Shown piece after piece: positions 29,459 to 42,041 of a stretch of 62,751 nucleotides of DNA. The stretch lies in contig JAGXSD010000060.1 in NCBI GenBank assembly GCA_018333955.1, positions 1 to 62,751 on the forward strand, in the 5' to 3' direction. The DNA comes from Erysipelotrichia bacterium (GTDB taxonomy: Bacteria; Bacillota_I; Bacilli_A; Erysipelotrichales; Erysipelotrichaceae). Position 1 is the stretch's first letter, and every line of letters starts with the position of its first letter. Below the pieces are notes generated by a model. It saw only the letters and a list, made by a program, of their open reading frames with translations. It had not been told where the DNA came from and ran no database searches. The translations under genes were made by a program, and so were the position numbers.

Positions 29459-29968
29459 ATGATCAATATTGATATCATGGGCAAATTGTTTCCTGATTTG
29501 AGAACGATGTTGGTGCAACTTGCCGCGACTGGGGTGTTATTTTACTTGTTCCGTAAATATTTATGGGATACAGTGAGTAACTACCTTAATCAAAGAGCGG
29601 AGTTTCTTCAACAACAACTTCTTGATGCGAAACAAGCCAACGAAGAAGCCCAAACTACCTTAGATGAATCCAAAGAACAACTACAACGTGCCGCTTCTGA
29701 AGCTTCACGTATTATTGAACGTGGTAGTAATGAGGGTAAACGAATAAAAGAAGAATTAGTGAATGTTGCCAAGCAAGAGGCGGCATTCAAATTAGAATCT
29801 GCTCGTCAACAAATCGAAGCTGAACGTGCTTCAATGATGAGTGATGTTCAAAAAGAAATTGTGGATGTTGCGATTCTTGCGAGTGAAAAACTATTAAAGA
29901 ATGTTGTGGATGCAAAGGCTGATGAAGCTTTACTAGAAGCGTATGTAAAGGATGTGCTTAAGTCGTGA
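29459..29968 (+). CDS. atpF: ATP synthase F0 subunit b
   Basis: This 169-residue protein has an N-terminal membrane helix (LVQLAATGVLFYLFRKYLW) and a long charged coiled coil typical of the peripheral stalk. AAGGAGG 6 bases before the ATG at 29459 favours this start over an ATG 6 bases earlier. The stop overlaps the atpH GTG. Confidence 0.92.
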   Translation: MINIDIMGKLFPDLRTMLVQLAATGVLFYLFRKYLWDTVSNYLNQRAEFLQQQLLDAKQANEEAQTTLDESKEQLQRAASEASRIIERGSNEGKRIKEELVNVAKQEAAFKLESARQQIEAERASMMSDVQKEIVDVAILASEKLLKNVVDAKADEALLEAYVKDVLKS

Positions 29969-30513
29969 GTACGATTGCGAAACGTTACGCGAGTGCCCTT
30001 GTAGAGTTAGCTCGAGAAAGTGATTTAATCGAGACTTTTCATGAGCAGTTTCAAACGCTTCATCACATTATTGAAGCTTCATCATTAGAAGATTTCTTAA
30101 GCGCGCCACAAATTAGTGGAAGTGAAAAGAAAGCTCTTATTGATTCCACATTAGGATCATTTCATCCATATGTGATTCGTTTTCTCTATGTAAGCATCGA
30201 TAAAAAACGAACGAGTCAACTCAGTGCCATTTGTGCTGAGGTAACTCATCAACTTGATCTTGTCCTCAATATTAAACGAGGAGTTGTTAAGTCACCACGT
30301 TTAATGGATTCATCACAACTTCAAGTATTAGTGGATGCCTTATCCTCAAAATGGGGATGCAAAATCATTCTCACCAATGAAGTCGACCCTTCACTCATTG
30401 GGGGATATAAAATCGAAATGGATGACGCTATCCTTGATGGCAGTCTTAAGGGGCAACTTGATGAGTTGCGCTCATATTTAAATCAAGAAAGAAGGACAAC
30501 TCATGGAACTTAG
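29965..30513 (+). CDS. atpH: ATP synthase F1 subunit delta
   Basis: This 182-residue protein matches OSCP/delta: [12 protein letters not shown] at the N-terminus and a C-terminal [21 protein letters not shown]. It joins F1 to the b stalk. The GTG start overlaps the atpF stop; its end overlaps atpA by 11 bases. Confidence 0.92.
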   Translation: MSTIAKRYASALVELARESDLIETFHEQFQTLHHIIEASSLEDFLSAPQISGSEKKALIDSTLGSFHPYVIRFLYVSIDKKRTSQLSAICAEVTHQLDLVLNIKRGVVKSPRLMDSSQLQVLVDALSSKWGCKIILTNEVDPSLIGGYKIEMDDAILDGSLKGQLDELRSYLNQERRTTHGT

Positions 30514-32023
30514 ACCTGAAGAAATAAGTGCCTTAATTAAAGACCAAATTAAAAATTATGATACCCGCTTGGTTCTAGAGGACGTGGGAACAGTCATTAA
30601 AGTTGGTGATGGGATTGCCCTCATCAATGGATTATCTCAAGCGATGGCTGGAGAGCTTTTACTATTCCCTCATGATGTTGTGGGAATGGTCCTTAACCTT
30701 GAAGAAGATCATGTTGGGGCCGTGCTCATTGGACAAGATTCACTGATTAAAGAAGGTGATGAAGTTAAACGTAGTGGTCGCATCGTGGAAGTTAATGTTG
30801 GGGATGCTTTACTTGGTCGTGTTGTGAATGCACTTGGTCAAGCTATTGATGGTGGCCCTGCGATTGATTCTAAAACATTTAGACCAGTTGAGCGTGTAGC
30901 ACCCGGGGTTATGACCCGTCAATCAGTCAATCAACCGTTGCAAACTGGATTAAAAATCATTGACTCCATGATTCCTATTGGACGTGGTCAACGTGAACTT
31001 ATCATTGGTGATCGTCAAACTGGGAAGACTGCGATTGCGATTGATACGATTATTAATCAAAAAAATCAAAATGTGATTTGTATCTATGTAGCGATTGGAC
31101 AAAAAGCATCGACAGTGGCTCAGATTGTAGAAAAACTACGTAATCATGGGGCGATGAGTTATACTACAGTCGTCTCCGCAACAGCTTCTGAAATGGCTCC
31201 ACTTCAATATCTTGCGCCATACACTGGATGTGCTATTGGTGAAGAATGGATGGAACAAGGCAAAGATGTTCTCATTATTTATGATGACTTATCTAAACAT
31301 GCGGTAGCTTATCGTACTATGTCTTTACTACTTCGTCGCCCACCAGGACGTGAAGCGTATCCTGGGGATGTATTCTATTTACATTCACGCTTACTTGAGC
31401 GTGCTGCGAAACTTAATGCGGATTATGGTGGAGGATCACTCACAGCTCTTCCTATCATTGAAACCTTAGCAGGAGATATCTCAGCGTATATTCCTACTAA
31501 TGTTATTTCAATTACGGATGGCCAATTATTCCTACAAACCGAACTATTCAATTCCGGGGTAAGACCTGCGGTTGATAGCCGTTTATCAGTGTCACGCGTT
31601 GGATCAGCGGCACAAACTAAAGCGATGAAACAAGTCTCAGGATCATTAAAACTTGAGTTAGCGCAATACCAAGAACTAATAGCCTTTGCGCAGTTTGGTT
31701 CAGACTTAGATCCAGCCACAAAGAAAATCATTGACCATGGGGCACGCCTCATGCAACTACTCAAACAAAAACAATATAGCCCAATGCCATTAAGTATCTT
31801 GGTGTTGAGTCTTTTCAGTGCAAAATTCAAATTCTTAGAAACAATTGAAGTGCACGAAGTGGTGGAATTTGAGAACCAACTCCATAGTTTCTTTAAAGAA
31901 GAATATCCTCATGTTCTTGAAGAAATTGAAACTAAGAAAATGATTTCAGAGGAACTTCAAGCCACGATGATGCAAGCGTGTGAACGTTGTGTAACCCTCT
32001 TTCATCAAATGAAAGGTCATTAA
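30503..32023 (+). CDS. atpA: ATP synthase F1 subunit alpha
   Basis: This 506-residue protein has the P-loop [11 protein letters not shown] (about 168-178) and the alpha signature [17 protein letters not shown] (written with its core). It holds the non-catalytic nucleotide sites of F1. Confidence 0.96.
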   Translation: MELRPEEISALIKDQIKNYDTRLVLEDVGTVIKVGDGIALINGLSQAMAGELLLFPHDVVGMVLNLEEDHVGAVLIGQDSLIKEGDEVKRSGRIVEVNVGDALLGRVVNALGQAIDGGPAIDSKTFRPVERVAPGVMTRQSVNQPLQTGLKIIDSMIPIGRGQRELIIGDRQTGKTAIAIDTIINQKNQNVICIYVAIGQKASTVAQIVEKLRNHGAMSYTTVVSATASEMAPLQYLAPYTGCAIGEEWMEQGKDVLIIYDDLSKHAVAYRTMSLLLRRPPGREAYPGDVFYLHSRLLERAAKLNADYGGGSLTALPIIETLAGDISAYIPTNVISITDGQLFLQTELFNSGVRPAVDSRLSVSRVGSAAQTKAMKQVSGSLKLELAQYQELIAFAQFGSDLDPATKKIIDHGARLMQLLKQKQYSPMPLSILVLSLFSAKFKFLETIEVHEVVEFENQLHSFFKEEYPHVLEEIETKKMISEELQATMMQACERCVTLFHQMKGH

Positions 32024-32026
32024 TTC

Positions 32027-34268
<2,242 letters not shown>

Positions 34269-34269
<1 letters not shown>

Positions 34270-34652
34270 TGTTTAAAGTTAATATTATGACGCCATCTGG
34301 AGAAAACAAGGTACTTGAAACATCGATTTTGAATGTGCGCACAACGACCGGAGATATGGGGATCTTAACGAACCATATGCCGATTGTTGCCATGCTTCAA
34401 ATTTCAATGATGAGTACGATTGAGTCTGATGGACGACATCGATATGCGATTGCGGGTGGTGTAGTTTATTTTGCGAATAATGTGGCAACTATCTTAACGG
34501 ACGCGATTGAGCGTAGTGATGAAATTGATATTGAGCGTGCTAGAAGAGCTAAAGAACGTGCGGAGAAAGCTCTTAAAGATCCAAACATGGATATTAAGAA
34601 AGCCGAAGTTTCATTAAAACGAGCAATTAACCGCATTAACGTCGCATCATGA
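34269..34652 (+). CDS. atpC: ATP synthase F1 subunit epsilon
   Basis: This 127-residue protein has an N-terminal beta sandwich (TTTGDMGILTNHMPIVAML) and a C-terminal pair of helices rich in Arg/Lys/Glu. It couples gamma rotation and regulates ATPase activity. Its stop overlaps the next small gene by 4 bases. Confidence 0.93.
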
Positions 34653-34849
34653 ATCCATTAGGTCCTATTGCGAATATTGCGATTCATTTTCTAGGATTCT
34701 TTATCGCAATGTTTGGGTTAACAGCACTTAATTTTGAGAAAGCTTTACGTCAAGGAAAAGTTGCTCAAGCTCAAGTGCTCTATATCGCTTGTAGTATGGC
34801 ATTAGGATATTTAATTGCTCAGTTTCTTATTCAACTTTTAATTCCTTAA
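34649..34849 (+). CDS. DUF1146 (YwzB-like) membrane protein
   Basis: This 66-residue protein has two hydrophobic helices flanking a polar segment (NFEKALRQGKVAQAQ). Size, topology and place right after atpC match DUF1146/YwzB of Bacillus. The function is unknown. Confidence 0.75.
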   Translation: MNPLGPIANIAIHFLGFFIAMFGLTALNFEKALRQGKVAQAQVLYIACSMALGYLIAQFLIQLLIP

Positions 34850-34850
34850 A

Positions 34851-34883
34851 AACATGAGTTCACATTTTTGCTCATGTTTTTTT
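34851..34883 (+). terminator. Terminator of the atp operon
   Basis: AACATGAG and CTCATGTT form an 8-bp stem with a 12-base loop, followed by a T-run of at least 5. Confidence 0.85.
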
Positions 34884-34930
34884 AAAACTTAATTTATGAT
34901 ATAATAAATCCTGCAAGTGAGGTCGTTCCC

Positions 34931-35914
34931 ATGTTATTTTCTAAATCAGTCGGTATCGATTTAGGTACCGCAAACATCCTAATTTACGTTAAAGGTCAAG
35001 GTGTAGTCCTTGATGAACCTTCAGTCGTTGCTTTAGAAGCAGAAACAAAAAAATGTTTATCCGTCGGTCAATCCGCGAAAGATATGTTAGGTCGTACACC
35101 TGGTCGAATTTTAGCGGTTCGTCCTTTAAAAGACGGAGTTATTGCGGATTTTGAAGTGACTGAAATTATGCTTCAACATTTCATTCGTAAACTAAAATTA
35201 AAAGGTATCTTTTCTCGTCCGACCATCTTAATCTGCTGCCCATCCAACATTACTTCAGTTGAGCGTAATGCGATTCGTGATGCGGCATATCGTGCTGGGG
35301 CTAAAAAAGTATATATTGAAGAAGAACCAAAAGTAGCGGCAATTGGAGCTGGATTAGATATCTCTAAACCTAATGGAAACATGGTTTTAGACATTGGTGG
35401 TGGAACCACCGATGTTGCAATCTTATCATTAGGTGAAATTGTGACTTCAACGTCATTAAAAATTGCTGGGGATCGATTAGATCGCGATATCATTAAATAC
35501 ATTAAAGAATCATATAAACTCTTAATCGGAGATCGTACCGCGGAAGAAGTTAAAAAACGTATTGGTACTGCTTGGCGTGGATCTTCTCAAGAAACCATGG
35601 ATGTGAGTGGTCGTGACTTAGTCACTGGACTTCCACACACGATTACTATGAATTCTGAAGAAACTGAACTTGCGATGCGTGAATCTTTACAAGATATTGT
35701 GAGAGCATGCCGTACGGTTTTAGAACAAACTCCACCTGAATTATCTGCGGATATTGTGACACGTGGGGTTGTCCTTACTGGAGGTGGCGCACTACTTCGT
35801 GGTATTGATGAACTTCTCATGAATGAACTTAATGTTCCTGTATACATTGCCGAAAATGCATTAACATGTGTTGCGGAAGGTACAGGCATTATGTTAGAGA
35901 ACTTACACAAATAA
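34931..35914 (+). CDS. mreB: Rod-shape-determining protein, MreB/Mbl family
   Basis: This 327-residue actin-like ATPase has phosphate-1 VGIDLGTANILIYV (about 7-20), phosphate-2 LDIGGGTTDVAILS and adenosine motif GVVLTGGGALLRG. It directs lateral wall synthesis from the inner membrane face. Position after the atp operon and DUF1146 gene suggests the Mbl paralogue of Bacillus. TATAAT at 34900-34905 is a probable -10. Confidence 0.92.
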   Translation: MLFSKSVGIDLGTANILIYVKGQGVVLDEPSVVALEAETKKCLSVGQSAKDMLGRTPGRILAVRPLKDGVIADFEVTEIMLQHFIRKLKLKGIFSRPTILICCPSNITSVERNAIRDAAYRAGAKKVYIEEEPKVAAIGAGLDISKPNGNMVLDIGGGTTDVAILSLGEIVTSTSLKIAGDRLDRDIIKYIKESYKLLIGDRTAEEVKKRIGTAWRGSSQETMDVSGRDLVTGLPHTITMNSEETELAMRESLQDIVRACRTVLEQTPPELSADIVTRGVVLTGGGALLRGIDELLMNELNVPVYIAENALTCVAEGTGIMLENLHK

Positions 35915-35920
35915 GATATA

Positions 35921-35948
35921 AGCTCATGAATCATTCATGAGCTTTTTT
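35921..35948 (+). terminator. Terminator after mreB/mbl
   Basis: AGCTCATGAA-TCA-TTCATGAGCT forms a perfect 10-bp stem, followed by TTTTT. Confidence 0.9.
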
Positions 35949-35993
35949 AGGACTTTCATGGATTAAGTCAAATGTTAAATCATAGGAGGTTCT

Positions 35994-36503
35994 ATGATTG
36001 AATTTGAAGTTATCCAAAAAGCTTATCAGTGTCAAAGTAAGGAAGAAGGTATACGTTTTTATAAAGGGTTATGGTTTGAGTATATCTCGAATATGTCACT
36101 TCCTCAAATCAAGATGGAATGTGTTTCTCTTATCAATCGCCATCAACGACAGTCTTTAAAACTTGACCTAGACTTAAAAATTGGAGATGTATGCTACATT
36201 GATTATGGTCCGATGTATCGTTATGAAGCAGGTTATCAACACTTTGGTATCATCCTAAAACTATCTCATTATAAAGCGTTTGTGGTGCCATTAACCTCAA
36301 ACACCCAACCCCATCATTGTGACAAAGATCATGTCTTTAAACTTGGTTCTATTCAAGGCTTAACCAAACATTCGATATGTTTTCTTAATGATGCGAAGTT
36401 TATTAATACATCTAGAATCATTGATGTGTATGGACATCTATGCATCAGTGATGAGCGATTCATTCAACTTCGCCGCAAAGTTTTTGAAACAATCTTTGGC
36501 TGA
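35994..36503 (+). CDS. PemK/MazF-like protein with N-terminal extension, no antitoxin gene
   Basis: This 169-residue protein has a C-terminal half (about 55-169) that resembles the PemK/MazF fold: IGDVCYIDYGPMYRYEAGYQ, HFGIILKLS and VVPLTSN. The N-terminal 55 residues are predicted helical and not typical of toxins. No small antitoxin gene lies before it: AGGAGG and the mreB terminator precede it directly, and tilS overlaps its end. This argues for a housekeeping or RNA-related role. It could still be a divergent endoribonuclease. Confidence 0.65.
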   Translation: MIEFEVIQKAYQCQSKEEGIRFYKGLWFEYISNMSLPQIKMECVSLINRHQRQSLKLDLDLKIGDVCYIDYGPMYRYEAGYQHFGIILKLSHYKAFVVPLTSNTQPHHCDKDHVFKLGSIQGLTKHSICFLNDAKFINTSRIIDVYGHLCISDERFIQLRRKVFETIFG

Positions 36504-37708
36504 TGTGGTATTCTATACCCATGAATCCTTTAACTCAATTTCAACATCAAAAATGTGTCCTTTTAGTCTCTGGAGGACCCGATTCAATGGCATTAGCCCA
36601 TATGGCGATCACCCACCAAGTGGAGGTGTTTTTAGTCAGTGTTAACTACCATAAGCGAGAACAATCCCATCAAGATATTGCCTTAGTACAAAGGTTTGCC
36701 CTTCAACATGGGTGTCCACTTTTTGTCTTTGATGCGTATGATTTAGTGGGTAACTTTCAAGCAAAGGCAAGAGACTTTCGTTATCAAAAAGCCATGGAAG
36801 TCGCAAAGCAAGTGAATGCGAGTATCATCATGAGTGCTCATCATCTTGATGACCATCTTGAAACGTATCTATGGCAATTAAAGCGTAATCATAAGCCACT
36901 ATATTATGGCATTAAACCTTCAACATGGTTATCAGAGTTTACCTTAATCAGACCTTGTTTAGAATACTCTAAAGAACAACTCATAGACTACAACCATCAA
37001 CATCACGTTGACTATGTGATTGATGAATCGAACTCATCACCCATGTATACACGCAATGTTATTCGTCAAGAAATTCAAGGCATGAGTCAAGAGGATAAAC
37101 TAAAACTTCTTGAGTCCATAAAACATGCCAATCAAGGACTAAAAGCTTCTTTAGATTCCTTTAAGCCCCATTTTACACCTCAAGGGATTGATGTGAACTG
37201 GTTTAAAACATTAACTCAAGAGGAGCAACATGCATGTCTGAGAGTCTATCTTAACAGGCACAAAGCGACTAAAGCTTCTATGGATGCCTTAGAACAGTTT
37301 GTGCTTCACGTTGATCATAAAGATTATCATCAATTCTTTTCACCAGTGTACTTACTAGTGCATCATGGTTGGATTAAAGTCTTTCATCCACCAGTTCCAC
37401 TTCAGGTTACAGTCACTTCAATGAGTGAATGGCAAAACCTATCACTGGATGTTTTTGGATCACCACTTCAATCATTAAAACTAAATCTAACTGAATCAGA
37501 CTTTCCACTGACGTTAAGATATGCGAAACCTAAAGATCGAATGCAAATCAAAGTGGGAAGAAAGAAAGTATTTAACTGGTTTAGTGAAAAGAAGATTCCA
37601 CGAATCATTCGTCAGTACTGGCCACTCATTGTAAACGCAGAAAAAGCGATTATTTATGTGAAAGAATGGGGTGCTGATATGGTTCATAGGACTAACAATA
37701 ACCCTTAA
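36503..37708 (+). CDS. tilS: tRNA(Ile)-lysidine synthase
   Basis: This protein of up to 401 residues has the PP-loop SGGPDSMAL (about 24-32) and ARDFRYQKAME, followed by TilS C-terminal domains. It adds lysine to C34 of the AUA-reading tRNA(Ile). The ATG at 36503 overlaps the upstream stop; an ATG at 36521 is an alternative. It heads the conserved tilS-hpt-ftsH block. Confidence 0.9.
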   Translation: MWYSIPMNPLTQFQHQKCVLLVSGGPDSMALAHMAITHQVEVFLVSVNYHKREQSHQDIALVQRFALQHGCPLFVFDAYDLVGNFQAKARDFRYQKAMEVAKQVNASIIMSAHHLDDHLETYLWQLKRNHKPLYYGIKPSTWLSEFTLIRPCLEYSKEQLIDYNHQHHVDYVIDESNSSPMYTRNVIRQEIQGMSQEDKLKLLESIKHANQGLKASLDSFKPHFTPQGIDVNWFKTLTQEEQHACLRVYLNRHKATKASMDALEQFVLHVDHKDYHQFFSPVYLLVHHGWIKVFHPPVPLQVTVTSMSEWQNLSLDVFGSPLQSLKLNLTESDFPLTLRYAKPKDRMQIKVGRKKVFNWFSEKKIPRIIRQYWPLIVNAEKAIIYVKEWGADMVHRTNNNP

Positions 37709-37741
37709 ATTGTGATAAAATAAAGCGAACGCGGAGGAATT

Positions 37742-38290
37742 ATGACACAAATTCATAAGGATATTAAACGTGTATTCGTGGATGAAGCATCCATTGTGAC
37801 ACGAACAAAAGAACTAGGGCAACAAATTAGTGAAGACTACGCCAAACGAGGTAAAACTCCACTGCTTGTGGCGGTATTAAAAGGGTCAATCCCATTCATG
37901 GCTGAGCTCATGAAACATATAACTCTTGATGTCGAAATGGATTTTATGGCGGTATCTTCGTATGAAGGAACACGCTCAATTGGAGATGTAAAGATTCTTA
38001 AAGACTTAGATCGCTCTATCAAAGGCGTGGATATACTGCTGGTTGAGGATATTGTCGATACAGGCCGCACCATTGATCAAGTGGTTCAACTTTTACTAAA
38101 TAAAGGTGCAAATGAAGTTAAAATAGTCTCATTACTTGACAAACCAAGTCGTCGGGTATTAGATATGAATGCGGACTACATTGGGTTTACCATAGAGGAT
38201 GCATTTGTGGTCGGATTTGGTTTGGATTTCAATGAAAAGTATCGTAATTTACCGTATATTGGCGTTTTAAAGGATGAACTTTACAAATAA
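37742..38290 (+). CDS. hpt: Hypoxanthine phosphoribosyltransferase
   Basis: This 182-residue type I PRTase has the PRPP loop LLVEDIVDTGRTIDQ (about 101-115) and VAVLKGSIPFMAEL. It salvages hypoxanthine and guanine. GGAGG 5 bases upstream marks the start. Confidence 0.95.
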   Translation: MTQIHKDIKRVFVDEASIVTRTKELGQQISEDYAKRGKTPLLVAVLKGSIPFMAELMKHITLDVEMDFMAVSSYEGTRSIGDVKILKDLDRSIKGVDILLVEDIVDTGRTIDQVVQLLLNKGANEVKIVSLLDKPSRRVLDMNADYIGFTIEDAFVVGFGLDFNEKYRNLPYIGVLKDELYK

Positions 38291-38315
38291 CACACTCTTT
38301 GAAAGGAGATAAAGG

Positions 38316-40145
38316 ATGAAAGGAAATCGTTTTTTCAATCTCATTCCTTGGATCATTGTATTGCTTGCGGTGATTAGTATTTCATCAGTACTCAATACAC
38401 CAAATATCAAGCGTTTAAATTATAACGAATTCAATTCACTAGTTGATCGTGGCGTCATTACTGAGATTAGTGTTTCAGTGGCGAACGTGGTTGTGGATGT
38501 GAGAGGAACTTATAAAGAAGGTAATGAAACCATTACCTTTGTTTCACGTATTCCGAATACTGAACAAGCTACCAATAGTTTAGTTGAAAAACTTCAAACT
38601 TCTGGGGCTAAGGTGACGATTGTAAACCCATATGAATCGAATGCATTTGTGGATGCACTTATTCAAATCATTCCATTTTTACTCTTTGGGGGATTTGCCT
38701 TCTTCTTATTAACACGAATGAATGGTGGCAATAACAACAAAGCTTTCGAATTTGGACGCTCTAAAGCTCGTCTAGAAGGCAACATTCGTGTTCGCTTTGA
38801 TGATGTAGCTGGTGCTGATGAAGAAAAAGAAGAAATGGTTGAACTTATTGAATACCTTAAAAATCCTAAGAAATTCGTAAAGATGGGAGCACGTATTCCA
38901 AAAGGAATCTTGCTTTCAGGAGCTCCTGGAACAGGTAAAACATTACTTGCGAAAGCAGTTGCAGGGGAAGCTGATGTTCCATTCTATTCCATTTCTGGAT
39001 CTGACTTTGTGGAAATGTTTGTCGGGGTCGGTGCAAGCCGAGTTCGTGACATGTTTAAGAAAGCACAAGCAACGGCTCCATGCATTGTCTTCATTGATGA
39101 AATTGATGCGGTTGGTCGTCAACGTGGAACTGGTTTAGGTGGTGGTCATGATGAGCGTGAACAAACCCTTAACCAACTTCTTGTCGAAATGGATGGAATT
39201 GGAGAAAATACTGGGGTTGTCATTATTGCGGCAACCAATAGACCTGATGTTCTTGACCCTGCATTATTAAGACCTGGTCGATTTGATCGTCAAATTACGG
39301 TGTCTTTACCTGATAAACGTGGACGTCATGCGATTTTAAAAGTTCATGCTCGTAATAAACAAATTTCAAGTGAAGTAGATTTAGAAGGACTTGCTCGTCG
39401 CACTCCAGGTTTCTCTGGAGCTGACTTAGAAAACGTCCTCAATGAAGCGGCAATCTTAGCGGTTCGTGATCAAAAAGATGTCATTGAAATGCATCACCTT
39501 GATGAAGCCGTGGATCGTGTCATGATGGGACCTGCGAAGAAATCTCGTAAGTACACTGAGCGTGAGAAATACCTAGTTGCGGTTCATGAAACAGGACATG
39601 CGGTGATTGGTTTATTAGTTGAAGAAGCGGACATGGTTCAAAAGGTAACGATTATTCCTCGTGGGTTGGCCGGAGGCTATAACTTAATGACTCCTAAAGA
39701 AGAGCGTATGATGGCGACTAAATCTGATTTAATGGCTAAGATTACAGGTCTACTTGGTGGTCGTGTTGCGGAAGAAATTGTGCTTAATGAAATTTCCAGT
39801 GGCGCATACAATGATATTGAGCGTGCAACGAATATTGCGCGTGATATGGTCATGAGTTATGGTATGAGTAAACTAGGTCCAATCCAATATGAAAAATCAG
39901 GAGGAAATGTCTTCTTAGGCCGTGATTATTCTTCTTCACGTAACTATTCAGGACAAATTGCCTTTGAAATTGATAAAGAAGTTCGTGCTATCATTGATGG
40001 ATGTTATGAGAAAGCTAGAGAGTTGATTGCGAATAATCGCCCTCTCCTTGATCGTATTACAGCGGCGTTAATGGAATATGAAACCCTCACTCATGAACAA
40101 ATCATGAAACTCTATAACAACGAGGAAGCACTAGTTCAAGGATAA
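38316..40145 (+). CDS. ftsH: ATP-dependent zinc metalloprotease FtsH
   Basis: This 609-residue protein has two N-terminal membrane helices (about 8-26 and 108-128) and an AAA domain with P-loop [13 protein letters not shown] (about 201-213). The second region of homology is [13 protein letters not shown]. The protease motif is HETGHAVIG (about 424-432). It degrades membrane and regulatory proteins. AAAGGAG precedes the ATG. Confidence 0.97.
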   Translation: MKGNRFFNLIPWIIVLLAVISISSVLNTPNIKRLNYNEFNSLVDRGVITEISVSVANVVVDVRGTYKEGNETITFVSRIPNTEQATNSLVEKLQTSGAKVTIVNPYESNAFVDALIQIIPFLLFGGFAFFLLTRMNGGNNNKAFEFGRSKARLEGNIRVRFDDVAGADEEKEEMVELIEYLKNPKKFVKMGARIPKGILLSGAPGTGKTLLAKAVAGEADVPFYSISGSDFVEMFVGVGASRVRDMFKKAQATAPCIVFIDEIDAVGRQRGTGLGGGHDEREQTLNQLLVEMDGIGENTGVVIIAATNRPDVLDPALLRPGRFDRQITVSLPDKRGRHAILKVHARNKQISSEVDLEGLARRTPGFSGADLENVLNEAAILAVRDQKDVIEMHHLDEAVDRVMMGPAKKSRKYTEREKYLVAVHETGHAVIGLLVEEADMVQKVTIIPRGLAGGYNLMTPKEERMMATKSDLMAKITGLLGGRVAEEIVLNEISSGAYNDIERATNIARDMVMSYGMSKLGPIQYEKSGGNVFLGRDYSSSRNYSGQIAFEIDKEVRAIIDGCYEKARELIANNRPLLDRITAALMEYETLTHEQIMKLYNNEEALVQG

Positions 40146-40148
40146 AAT

Positions 40149-40173
40149 AATCCCCTGGAGACAGGGGATTTTA
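40149..40173 (+). terminator. Hairpin after ftsH, weak terminator
   Basis: AATCCCCTG-GAGA-CAGGGGATT is a strong 9-bp stem, but only TTT follows, so read-through into hslO is likely. Confidence 0.6.
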
Positions 40174-40195
40174 AAGCGAAAGGAAAGGTGACACA

Positions 40196-41092
40196 ATGAC
40201 TGATATTCTTGTAAAGGCCTTAGCACATCAAGGAAATATTCGAATCATGGCGGTTAACACCAAAGAAAGTGTTAATCATCTTGTGACACTCTTTGATTTA
40301 TACCCTACTTCAGCGGCAGCTCTAGGTCGATTTATTTCGATTGGCTATATTATGGGAGGAATGTTGAAGGCGAAGGAAGAATCGATTTCTGCTACACTAA
40401 AAGGCTCAAATGAAATAAAACAACTGGTGATGGTTGCTAGAAGTGATGGGACTTTAAAAGCGACTATTTCTAATCCCCATGTAACCATGGTTCATCCAAT
40501 TACTGGTAAACTGGATGTGGGTGGAGCGATTGGAGAAGGAACATTAAGTGTTGTAAAGAATCTTGGATTAAAACATAATTTCGCCTCTACAGTAGACTTA
40601 ACCACCTCCGAAATCGGAGATGACTTCACAACTTATTTCGCAACATCTGAACAAACACCCACTGCGATTTCCGTAGGAGTCTTAGTGAATGAAGATGGAA
40701 CTGTAGAAAGTGCTGGCGCATTATGTATCCAATTGATGCCAGGGCATGATGAAGCTGATATTCTCATGGTTGAACATATCCTAGAGAACCTAAAACCAAT
40801 CTCCACGATTCTTAAAGAAGATGGTGATGTCATTTCGCTTGTGAAGATGCTATTTGATGATACTTCTATCTTAGAAACCAAAGAAGTTAAATATGAATGT
40901 GATTGTTCATACGAGCGTATGCGAAAAGGATTATCACTCATCGATATGGTGGATTTAAAAGATATTATTCGTGAAGATCAAGAAGCTCATATTGAGTGTC
41001 AATTCTGTCGTGAGCAATATCATTTTACACTTGATGATTTATTAGAAATTAAGAAAGAAAAAGAAGCAGTGCATGAACATAGGATCCATTAA
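40196..41092 (+). CDS. hslO: Redox-regulated chaperone Hsp33
   Basis: This 298-residue protein has the C-terminal redox switch CDC (about 234-236) and CQFC (about 267-270), which bind zinc when reduced. Oxidation releases zinc and turns on holdase activity. AAAGGAAAGG precedes the ATG. The last 20 bases overlap dusB. Confidence 0.93.
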   Translation: MTDILVKALAHQGNIRIMAVNTKESVNHLVTLFDLYPTSAAALGRFISIGYIMGGMLKAKEESISATLKGSNEIKQLVMVARSDGTLKATISNPHVTMVHPITGKLDVGGAIGEGTLSVVKNLGLKHNFASTVDLTTSEIGDDFTTYFATSEQTPTAISVGVLVNEDGTVESAGALCIQLMPGHDEADILMVEHILENLKPISTILKEDGDVISLVKMLFDDTSILETKEVKYECDCSYERMRKGLSLIDMVDLKDIIREDQEAHIECQFCREQYHFTLDDLLEIKKEKEAVHEHRIH

Positions 41093-42041
41093 ACTAAAAA
41101 ATAAGGTGATTGTAGGACCCATGGCTGGAGTGAGTGATCGCTCATTTAGGTCGTTGTTGGCACGATATGAACCTGGTTTAGTGTATTCTGAAATGATTTC
41201 TGATAAAGGGATTCTATACAAAAACCAAAACACTTTAGATATGTGTGTTAAAGATCCTCATGAAGGATTAGTGGCGATGCAGCTCTTTGGTCGTGAGATT
41301 AAAGATATGATTGTGGCAGCTCGCTATCTCAATGATTTTAGTGAGTGTGACATCATTGATATTAATATGGGATGTCCTGTGAGTAAAGTGGTGAAAACCA
41401 ATGGTGGGGCATCACTCATGAAAGAAGAAGATCATGCGGCAGAACTTGTCTATGCGATCAAAAAAGTCATTACAAAGCCACTAACCGTCAAGATACGAAA
41501 AGGTTGGGATCATCAAAGTGTCAATGCGGTATCCATGGCTAAGAAACTTGAAGCTGCAGGAGCAGATGCATTAGCAATCCATGGTCGGACGCGCTCTGAT
41601 ATGTACTCACATCACGTTGATTTAGAGATTATCCGCAAAGTCAAAGCAGCATTAACTATTCCAGTCATTGGTAATGGGGATATCACTAGTGTTGCCAAGG
41701 CTAAAGAAATGTTTGAAACAACCGGGGTGGATGCGATTATGATCGCACGAGGTGTGTGGGGACAACCTTGGTTTGTGAAGGAGATTATCGAAGGACTAGA
41801 AGATCGAGCGTACATCCCGCACGAACATGAACGTTTTTCAGTTTTTCTTGAACACATTGACGCAATATGTGAAGATAAAGGCGAATACATTGGAGTACGA
41901 GAAATGAGAACCCATGCAGCGATGATGCTTAAAGGGTTACCTAATTCAGCCCAAGTTAAAAATGCTTTAGTCAATGCGCAAAGCAAACTTGAAATGATTG
42001 ATATTATGCATTCATATTTAATGAAAGGAACAAGTTTATGA
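41073..42041 (+). CDS. dusB: tRNA-dihydrouridine synthase B
   Basis: This 322-residue FMN TIM-barrel enzyme has [12 protein letters not shown] near the N-terminus, the catalytic Cys in [11 protein letters not shown] and the FMN-binding GNGDI and ARGVWGQPW. It reduces uridines in tRNA D-loops. It overlaps hslO and touches lysS (ATGA). Confidence 0.93.
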   Translation: MNIGSIKLKNKVIVGPMAGVSDRSFRSLLARYEPGLVYSEMISDKGILYKNQNTLDMCVKDPHEGLVAMQLFGREIKDMIVAARYLNDFSECDIIDINMGCPVSKVVKTNGGASLMKEEDHAAELVYAIKKVITKPLTVKIRKGWDHQSVNAVSMAKKLEAAGADALAIHGRTRSDMYSHHVDLEIIRKVKAALTIPVIGNGDITSVAKAKEMFETTGVDAIMIARGVWGQPWFVKEIIEGLEDRAYIPHEHERFSVFLEHIDAICEDKGEYIGVREMRTHAAMMLKGLPNSAQVKNALVNAQSKLEMIDIMHSYLMKGTSL

